From Anoplolepis gracilipes (lineage: Eukaryota > Arthropoda > Insecta > Hymenoptera > Formicidae): 64,000 bases of DNA. Each line of letters starts with the position of its first letter. Within the stretch, counting starts at the first letter, position 1. Positions 56,347 through 64,000 of this stretch are shown one piece after another. The notes under the pieces were generated by a model. The model was given only the letters and a program-made list of their open reading frames with translations. It was not told where the DNA came from and did not search any database. A program made the position numbers and the translations under genes. The DNA lies in the NCBI RefSeq assembly GCF_047496725.1, contig NC_132979.1:12069001-12133000 (forward strand), read 5' to 3'.

Positions 56347-58288
56347 GCGACTGTCCTTGTTACACAAACAGATAGCAGCTGTATCTATCTCGAAATCGGT
56401 CAACTAAAAATTGTTTTGTATTATCTCGCGTCTTGATTTTACACATCATATATGTAGGAAAACAGTTTCTAAAAAGTTAGATTAAAAAACTTTTTTACTA
56501 GGCTTTTAAAATCATTTTCAAAAATTTACTTATTCTATCACGTTATTCCAAGCATGGGGCACATCTTTCGTTTGAATAAACTATAAAGAACTTTTATATT
56601 AAATAAATATTAATTTAATGAGTCGATAACAAAAGTGAAATTTTATATATAAATTATAGCGTCCAGAACTCGTTATTTAAAAGTACTTTAACTGTGTAAA
56701 AGTAAATTTATTGATCTGTGCAGCTAAAAAAAGATTTTTAATTGAACTGATTTTGTTGGTAAAATGAGCCGTGTTAGATCTCCTTAAAATCTTTTTATCA
56801 CTCACCGACACTGATGCGCAATAACGGAATCGACACTGAAGCTATACGTTGTCTGTAACAAACAAATATAAAATACAAATTATAGCAGCGTTTAAACTAA
56901 GTAATATTCAAGAATTTATTATTATACTCATCAAATTTTATATTCGATGCATACAATAATAGGCAAATATATGATTATGGAATAATTTTGTAAATTAAAA
57001 AAAAGAACTACTTTTTTAAATAAAAACTTTTATAAGATTTATGTAAAAATTTTATCTCTGAGTTTCTCTTGATTAAATCATTCAAATAAATGAATCGAAT
57101 TAATTCGTATAAAGGATTTTATATTATATATTATATATTAAATTATATATTATATATTAAATAATTAATATACAAATAATATTTACCCCAGAGTTGCTGC
57201 ACCGATGCAGGATGCCTCTCCTAGGCCTCCTCCTTCTCTCAGATTGTCAGGGACGTCAGGATCTATTGTTTTATACGCGCGATAGACTTTTTTTAATTTG
57301 TTTAAATGTTTAAACGTCTTCTTTGCTTCCTTTTCGAGACATTTTTATTTGTGTGTCAAAACTTATTTCAGTTCAAACTTGTGCACGAGCCAAAGTCCGA
57401 AACACGACTAACAAGCAATATACACCGTTTTAACTGCCGCCGCAATAAGACACATTGCTATACTGACCCAGTGTTCGGAGTTAGTTGCCCTTTTCGGGCC
57501 GATTTCCGAGGCGCCATCTCCTATTCCCCCACTAGCACTCGAGGCTCGACGGCCGAGCCGCCGAACGTTATACTTGCGTGTCACTATAAGAAATATATTG
57601 AAGTCCGTATGTTACGCCACAAATCGTCATTAAAATTTTTCTTGCTAAATAATTTTTATTTTTATAAATAATTATAAATAAAATTATGTTAATAAATAAT
57701 AAATACAATATAATAGTAAATAATATATATAATAAAAAATATATAATAATAAATTATAAGTATAATTATAAGCGCACATACATATTGTGAACATATATTT
57801 TAATGTTTAAGTCATAATTGTTAATTTTTATCATTTGTATCATTTTATATATATGTGTTTGATTTTTAATATTTTTGTCCTATATCTATGAAACACGAAT
57901 ATACATTTTATTTTTATTATTTTTAATTTTGTAATTTTTATTTTTATTTTCAACTTTAATTGCTATTTCTTATTATCCTTTATTTTTTATACATAATAAC
58001 TGTTATTCAGCTCTTGATGCCTATTGTTTCCCAAGTAAGTAAATAACTTATCGATTAGACGTTTCACGAATTAATTATTGATACCATTATAGAATTCAAC
58101 CGGTATTGACTTGAAGTCATCAATAAACGACACATTTAATACTTCTTCGTGGCTTATCAACCATGCTTGATTGTACAGATTGACAATTATACATTTTGAC
58201 AACCATATTTTTAAGCGCCGTTCTCTGACCGCAACATCAAGTTACTGTGTTCCGAATAGATTAGTTAAGCTAAAATGAATACTATTGT
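56347..58288. other. No supported gene; one GC-richer block
   Basis: Mostly AT-rich. 57180-57600 is GC-richer with pyrimidine-rich tracts and an open frame of 121 codons (57306-57671) lacking any recognisable domain. It could be old retroelement or host non-coding sequence. Confidence 0.4.
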
Positions 58289-58289
58289 T

Positions 58290-58380
58290 TGTCCTTTTAT
58301 TATGACTATTGTATTGCGCTGAAGAAGGCTCAAATTGGAGCCCGAAACGTTCACGAATTTCAAAATTTTTATAATTTTTA
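58290..58380 (+). repeat. Possible Penelope-like 3' tail
   Basis: GCTGAAGAAGGCTC...GGAGCCCGAAACGTTCACG has the GAAG...GAAACGTT design of the tail also seen at 5316-5613, with a short stem (GGCTC...GAGCC). No retroelement coding sequence precedes it. Confidence 0.3.
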
Positions 58381-58557
58381 TTATGTTTTTGCACTAATTA
58401 TCTTTATATTTATATCTTATGGTTTTGAATTATACGATTTGTTGTTCAATTTTTCTATTTTAATTTATTTTGTTTCGTGCCTTTACTCTCTACAGCAGTT
58501 ATTGTATCATTTATTATTATTTACGAGAGAGCGATTTTTAACGGTTTTTTAATATAT

Positions 58558-58745
58558 AAGGTATCCCATTTAAAAAATTAAACATGACGTTCATGTGGCC
58601 TTCAAATGACTCTTTAAGGTCAGACCAATGGTATCATCTTATGGCCCCCTCGAAATCCTAAAACTTTTGTTTGAAACATTTTCTCAGAAAATGCTTTCCT
58701 GATGAAATATTACAGTGGCTAAGGTAAAATCATTCTGTATATATA
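58558..58745. repeat. Remnant of a dispersed repeat
   Basis: GGTATCCCATTTAAAAAATT at the start resembles a decayed GGGTGTCCC terminus, followed by GACGTTCATGTGGCCTTCAA and AGACCAATGGTATCATC. No mirrored end is preserved, so the assignment is weak. Confidence 0.3.
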
Positions 58746-59180
58746 TATATGTATTAATAATAACATTAATTTTTTTATTAATAAAGTTATTAGAAAGAGA
58801 CAAAGAATAAGCAAAACAAAAGAGACAAAGGAAAAGAGAAAGAAGGAGAGAGAGGGAAGAAAAAAAAGAAAAAGAAAATAATAAAAATTCTTTAAAAGTT
58901 TAGAGGAATACCTAAATTATTTTAAGCAAACTTTTACAAGAAAAAAGTTGATATACGTTCATCAAATACATTTTATTCGTACCAATTACGCATAATATAA
59001 TCATTGATGCTACTTCTAATAATGACACAATGAAAGCCGATTTAGAACGAATAAATATAAAAATAAATTGTTTTGAATTAAATATTCGAGATAATGAAGC
59101 AAAAAAATATTTACTAATATTCCGTTTTATACACACACATACATATACATGCACATACATACATATATAAATAAATACCT

Positions 59181-59187
<7 letters not shown>

Positions 59188-59219
<32 letters not shown>
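59188..59219. repeat. (CT)n simple repeat
   Basis: About 16 CT units after a run of C, followed by another short CT tract at 59226-59233. Confidence 0.9.
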
Positions 59220-59223
<4 letters not shown>

Positions 59224-61735
59224 CGCTCTCTCTGAATCCCCTTCAATCGAAATACACACAAATATATTTGAATACATACCTATTCCGTTTTATCTCTATT
59301 CCTTATTTCTTCCTCTTTTGCCTTCCTATTCTTCGTCTCCTTTATTATCACACAAACTATTATATAACTATTAAAATTCGCATAACATAATTTGATAGCT
59401 GCAAACGACCCGAATGACGCGAGCACATAGAGCACACGAACGAAATATCTAATCAGCATCGCGGAAAAAAGGCTTCAACATTTCGATATATTCGAGTTCG
59501 AGGTTTTACGCACTTTTTAAGAAGGGAGAAGAAAATTCAACGGACAATGTTTTGTTGATCGAAAGATTCCTGTCACTACTTACCATCCTAAGTTTTGTCA
59601 CACAAATGACAGCACGGCGGACTTGCGTACACAATTGAATAACAAAACATCAAGACTCATAAATATATAAATATCAAGACTATACAGGTATGCTAGTCGA
59701 TTTGTTATCACTTCGAAACATATTTTTCTGTACCAAATATATGTAAAGTTTTATAAAATAATTTTATGTTCTCCTTAATTGATTTTTTATTTGATTATTA
59801 TAATTTATTGTAATTTTTAATTATTAATGAACGAGTTGGTCCATCATGGCTTTTTATTATCTAAATTAATCTATTTATGTATTTATTTTAGATTTTATAT
59901 ACCAATGAATTTCCATTTCTTGAATTTTAATTTGATCCGTCGATTTATATTTTATTTTGTTTTCTCAAATTAGAAATAATAATAATAAATTACATACTGA
60001 TATGAAATATTTAAAATATAATGTAAGATGTAAGATATATTTGATATATTTTAATAAATATCATTAAAGAAATAATTATCTCCCATGATAAATAAAAGAA
60101 TTTCCCTATCAATTTTTTCTTCAAATGAATAATAGTCATGTAATGTACATGTATTTTCTTGGATAAATAATTATCCATTTGATACTTATGAATCGTTAAT
60201 TACAAAAGTTATGCGGCTTTAGTTCTGAAGATATTTTAATTAAAAATACGCTTAACATAGGAAATAAACAAATTATTTGATATTTAACATGAAAATGAAT
60301 GAGTTATTTAATATTCTCAACGATATATTAGATATTTGATATTTGAGGTAACAAAAGATTTTTTCTGTACTCTTTAATTCTTAAATATGGGAAAAGTATC
60401 GAAAAATATATAAATAGCTTTGTCATATAAGATTAATATTATAACGGCTAAAAGTCGTAAGAAAGTCTTAGATTTCTCATCCAAGATTCCAAGAATATAA
60501 ATTTCTATTATTTAGTGTAATGAGTTATTCAATTAACAAAGAGTTGTAACAATAATTAAAGAATCTCATTTTCGGAAACTAAATTTTCCAACTATTTTAC
60601 TTGTCTTGATAAATGATGACTTAATATGTAGATATTTTTCATCTCTAGATAGATAGTTTTGTAGCTTTCTGTAGAAGAGGAAAAAAGTAGAGAAAAAGAG
60701 AAAGAAAGATAGAGAGAAAAAGAAAGGAAGGAAAAAGAATATTATTATATATGTATTTAAGAAATTCTGTTAGAAATTTTTTTTTAGATATGCGTGATAA
60801 TCTTTTTGTTGTAATCTTCTTTCTTTAAGGAATTAACATGTTCCAATCAAACTCATTGATTCAAATCATCTTCTGTCCGTCTATCTCTCTCTTTTATCTT
60901 CTCTCCCATCTTTAAAGCTGAAATATTTAGACAAATATTTTTTCTACGCTTATCTGATTTTTTTCTGAATATATTCAATAGAATATTTGAATAGATTTAC
61001 AAAGGTTGACACCATTTCAATTGACTCCCCATTTTTCAAATTTATTGAAAGGGATTGAAGTCAACCGGACTAATCACATTCGATTCTCAACTCTCCTTTT
61101 CAATTCTGATTGGTCAATTTCTTGTCTTACCTTTCCAAATTTTATTTTAAGATGAAAGCTTAAACATGGACTATGGATGTAATACTATACGTAAGTCAAA
61201 AACACTGTTAAAAAACCGCTTTATATATTATAATTTATGTATTATACGTCTATGAGCTTAGAATAATTAGAACAGAAAAAAAGACAAAAGAAATGAAGAG
61301 AAAAAGAGATAAAGACCAAGAGAGGGAAGGAAAGGAGGAAAATATATTATTTATATTATAAAACTTCTTTTAGAAATACTTTTTTAAATATGTGATAGTT
61401 TTTCTTTTTTTTTAATTTTCTTCGGGGAATTTTAATTGTATTCCATACAGACTCGTTGATTTTTGAAAGATTTTCTGAATGTTAAAAGAATCTATGAACG
61501 TTAAAAAGAAATCTATAAAAACGGATAGATATTCGGCATTCTTCAAACTACTAGAGTTTATTGATTTATAGATTATCTCACTCTTTTATATTACCTTTAC
61601 ATACATACGCATATTTGACAATCTCGAGTAAAGACACAGTATCGGCGCAAATCTACCGAACGATCTAGTCCGACTTAAATGCCCCGGAAATAAACAGATT
61701 ACTCCGATCGAGTCGCATCTGTCGAGGTAATAAAA
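59220..61735. other. No supported gene
   Basis: AT-rich sequence with purine-rich patches (60676-60740, 61275-61345). I see no exons, RNA genes or repeats with defined ends. Confidence 0.5.
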
Positions 61736-61739
61736 AAGG

Positions 61740-61874
61740 TAGAGAGAGAGGGGGGAGAAAGGGGGGGGAGAAAGGTGGAGAGAGAGAGGGGGAATGAGGA
61801 GGAGAGAGTGAGGGGGAGAGAGAGGGGGAATGAGGGGAGAAAGGGGGAGAGGGAGGGGAGAGGGAGGGGGAGAG

Positions 61875-61958
<84 letters not shown>

Positions 61959-61969
61959 GAGAGAGAGAC
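61740..61969. repeat. Purine-rich tract ending in (GA)n
   Basis: GGGGAGAGAG-type repeats grade into about 35 uninterrupted GA units (61878-61948) and short AAAGAGAG variants. All frames across it stay open because of the repeat, giving spurious Ser/Leu- or Arg/Glu-rich proteins. Confidence 0.92.
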
Positions 61970-62061
61970 GCCCATGGGAAATGCTTCGTCCAGTTGCATT
62001 TATACGACTGCGTTGGTTCGCGCATACTTGCAACAATACGATCGGATTATCCGTTATTATA

Positions 62062-63110
62062 GTCGATTTTTGGCGATCGTTTGGTACCAAGGTTGCTATT
62101 GGTAGAGGCGAAACTTATTTTGGTAATATGTACCACACCAACACGCTAAAACATACTGGTTCTTTTCTGTACGCGCGAATTCAAAATTAGTTAAAAATAA
62201 TTAAATATTTTCTTATTCTAATCTGAATAAAAGAGATATATAGAATAAATATGAATTTTAAAAGGAATTTGTCTATTTTAATGAATGAAGTATTTGACAA
62301 AAATAATGAGGTACCATTAGTAGAAATTTATAAGCATTTCTTTTATACAAAGAATGCAAAGAAGAGGAAAATTAAAACTTTGATGAAAGGAAAAAAAAGT
62401 CATAATCATCCTGGATAATACCTATTTGGAAATTCGTGTGGATTTATACACCGAATATGATTTTTTTCTTATTTTTAGGATGAAATTAATAAATAACTAT
62501 ATCATAATTTTTACATACTTTTTATATAATGATATATTAATTTTTCATTTGTATCCAATATTGGTTGGCCATGATTATCAGTGCATATTAAATAATTGTA
62601 CTTTTATCCATAATGTCTATAATAAATAAGTAAGTAATAAATCAAATGAAAATAAAATTTTTATAAATTAATAAAAAAATCTTATTTCATACACAAAACT
62701 CAATATTTCAATCAGTGCTTAACTAGATAGAATTTAACTTTATTTACTAGTAGCAGTAATAACTTAATCCATAAGTATAGAAGTTTGTAAATTTATAAGC
62801 ATCCAAAATTGATGGTTTAAATTTATGCTCGTAGGATAATTGATTAACATACCAAGTTTAACAAAATAAGATAAATCCAACACAATAAATATATAAAATT
62901 AATTATTTATGTATTCATAGCGCCTATTTGCAACTTACCTAAAATTTACAAAAGATATCCTGCTTTATTGCTCGGTATAATGTGGCATCAACTACCCAGA
63001 TACCAAAACAGTTAGCCACGCCTCTACCACAAATTACCAAACATACGAAAACGTTCTGGTACAGTTTGGTATACTTTGGTTGCTATACCAGAGTCACGCC
63101 AAAAATCGCT
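62062..63110 (-). mobile_element. 1,049-bp TIR element, copy 2, uninterrupted
   Basis: Begins GTCGATTTTTGGCGATCG and ends CGCCAAAAATCGCT, with TTATA directly on both sides (62057-62061 and 63111-63115). It is the reverse complement of copy 1 (6790-6841 plus 15833-16829) with only scattered differences and the same total length. It lacks coding capacity. Near 63050-63064 it preserves the site where the CACTG transposon entered copy 1. Confidence 0.88.
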
Positions 63111-64000
63111 TTATAACATCCTCTATATGGATCACTTATACGATATACATACAAAGTGATGTGTAACTATGCGTTTGTAAGTCGCATTAAAAGTGAAGCA
63201 TGTTCCATTTTTCCGATATTACAATCCGATATCACACGGTAGAAAGAATAATAAGAAAATTGCGAAATGTGACGAATCTGTGAAATAGATGGTAAAATGT
63301 GTAAGATAAAAAGAAAAAAAATAAATAAATGTATATGCGTTTGTTCGAAAATTTTATGGAAAAATGCCACGAGAAGAAAAATTTTCACGCGAAAAATTAT
63401 TTTTTATTGATCATTCACTCTGGTGCACTCGTTGTTCTAAATTCATTTCTACTTCCGGCACACCGTGTATGAGCGAGTACGCGAAACTTTAAATCGTCCA
63501 CGAGGATAACCTACCCTACAAAAGGGAAGTTATTCTCTCGTAGATCTCGTATCTGTTTCGATCCTCGCGGAAAAGCGTGCAACAATCCGGTAAAGTTCTC
63601 TCTTTGTGGTTCTTTGTAGTACTTTGCCGCCGCTCGCGCGAATTTTGCCCCTCCGTGTAGGGGGAGGTGGGGCACATTCATACGATTTTTTTTATTAGCT
63701 ATCATATACGGAGCACATTGATACGAATCTCATTTTTTGAAAAAACTGTCATAACATTTTTTCTTATTAATCTATAACAAAAATTCAATTAGGACATGTA
63801 AGAAGAATAACAAGCCTTTAAACTTAACCTATTTTTATCTAAAACTGTTTGCAAAGTAATTTTTTTAACTTATCTGCAAAGTTATTTTTCTAGGCATGAG
63901 ACATTTGGGAAAAGGCGTGAATACTTTAATTCTTGAATGATTTTAACATTAACATATTTAGAAATGAGTTAACATTATTAAAACAAGTTATATTTAATAT
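63111..64000. other. No supported gene; GC-richer patch at 63420-63700
   Basis: The patch contains CGTCCACGAGGATAACC and GCCGCCGCTCGCGCG and could be the edge of a host promoter or of a repeat that continues outside the window. Nothing decisive is visible. Confidence 0.4.

Noticed and set aside
57306..57671. 121-codon open frame in a GC-richer block
   Set aside because: No recognisable motif, no clear initiation context, no neighbouring exons.
61586..62105. Several overlapping open frames above 90 codons on both strands
   Set aside because: They are created by the purine-rich (GA)n tract, which lacks stops in most frames; products are low-complexity Ser/Leu or Arg/Glu runs.
1..64000. tRNA or other structured RNA genes
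   Set aside because: I looked for A/B-box-like pairs and cloverleaf ends by eye and found none I could fold convincingly; a covariance search would be needed to exclude them.

Overview
This is an AT-rich eukaryotic window with GT-AG introns, insect-type transposable elements and no bacterial features. It is most likely insect; an ant or other hymenopteran is my guess from the look of the repeats, and the sequence does not prove it. I recognise no convincing host gene. Nearly everything that can be explained is mobile DNA of several ages, much of it nested.

The best-defined feature is a complete Polinton/Maverick (adintovirus-like) element at 23061-40239 (17,179 bp). It has about 700-bp terminal inverted repeats beginning AGT and a perfect 6-bp target duplication TACTTG. 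In order it carries: a leftward gene of unknown function (24010-24729); a spliced acidic gene (25882-27067); protein-primed family B DNA polymerase (27238-30942); packaging ATPase (31628-32363); a small basic protein (32413-32895); a conserved unknown (32895-33833); chromodomain integrase (33833-34851); a second conserved unknown (34853-35761); a glycine-rich/basic pVI/pX-like virion protein (35819-36400); major capsid protein (36476-37808); an RNase-H-like unknown (38011-39015); and adenovirus-type cysteine protease (38900-39370). Polymerase, ATPase, integrase, capsid and two unknowns are broken by frameshifts, stops and internal deletions, so the copy is a fossil. The protease, the pVI/pX-like gene and the leftward gene are uninterrupted.

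Left of it (1-23054) lie several MITEs and foldbacks and a 1,049-bp repeat copy (6790-16829). That copy is split by an 8,989-bp element with CACTG ends (6842-15830), and an unsplit copy of the host repeat at 62062-63110 acts as an empty-site control. The CACTG element carries a seven-exon gene with a SAM-like N-terminus and a zinc-finger CMC/CACTA-like transposase. A GC-richer block at 17762-19968 looks like a solo LTR, and a 937-bp foldback follows at 20393-21329.

Right of it is a second transposase gene (40433-42540) with a partner gene (43086-44110), then a Mutator-like element (44649-55040) whose gene encodes a transposase followed by a DEDDh exonuclease. A 6,180-bp element ending CCCAGGTAGAAATTT (47925-54104), with its own transposase and a DUF4806-like partner, is inserted in it. 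From 55063 to the end there are foldbacks, simple repeats and the second copy of the 1,049-bp repeat, with no supported gene.
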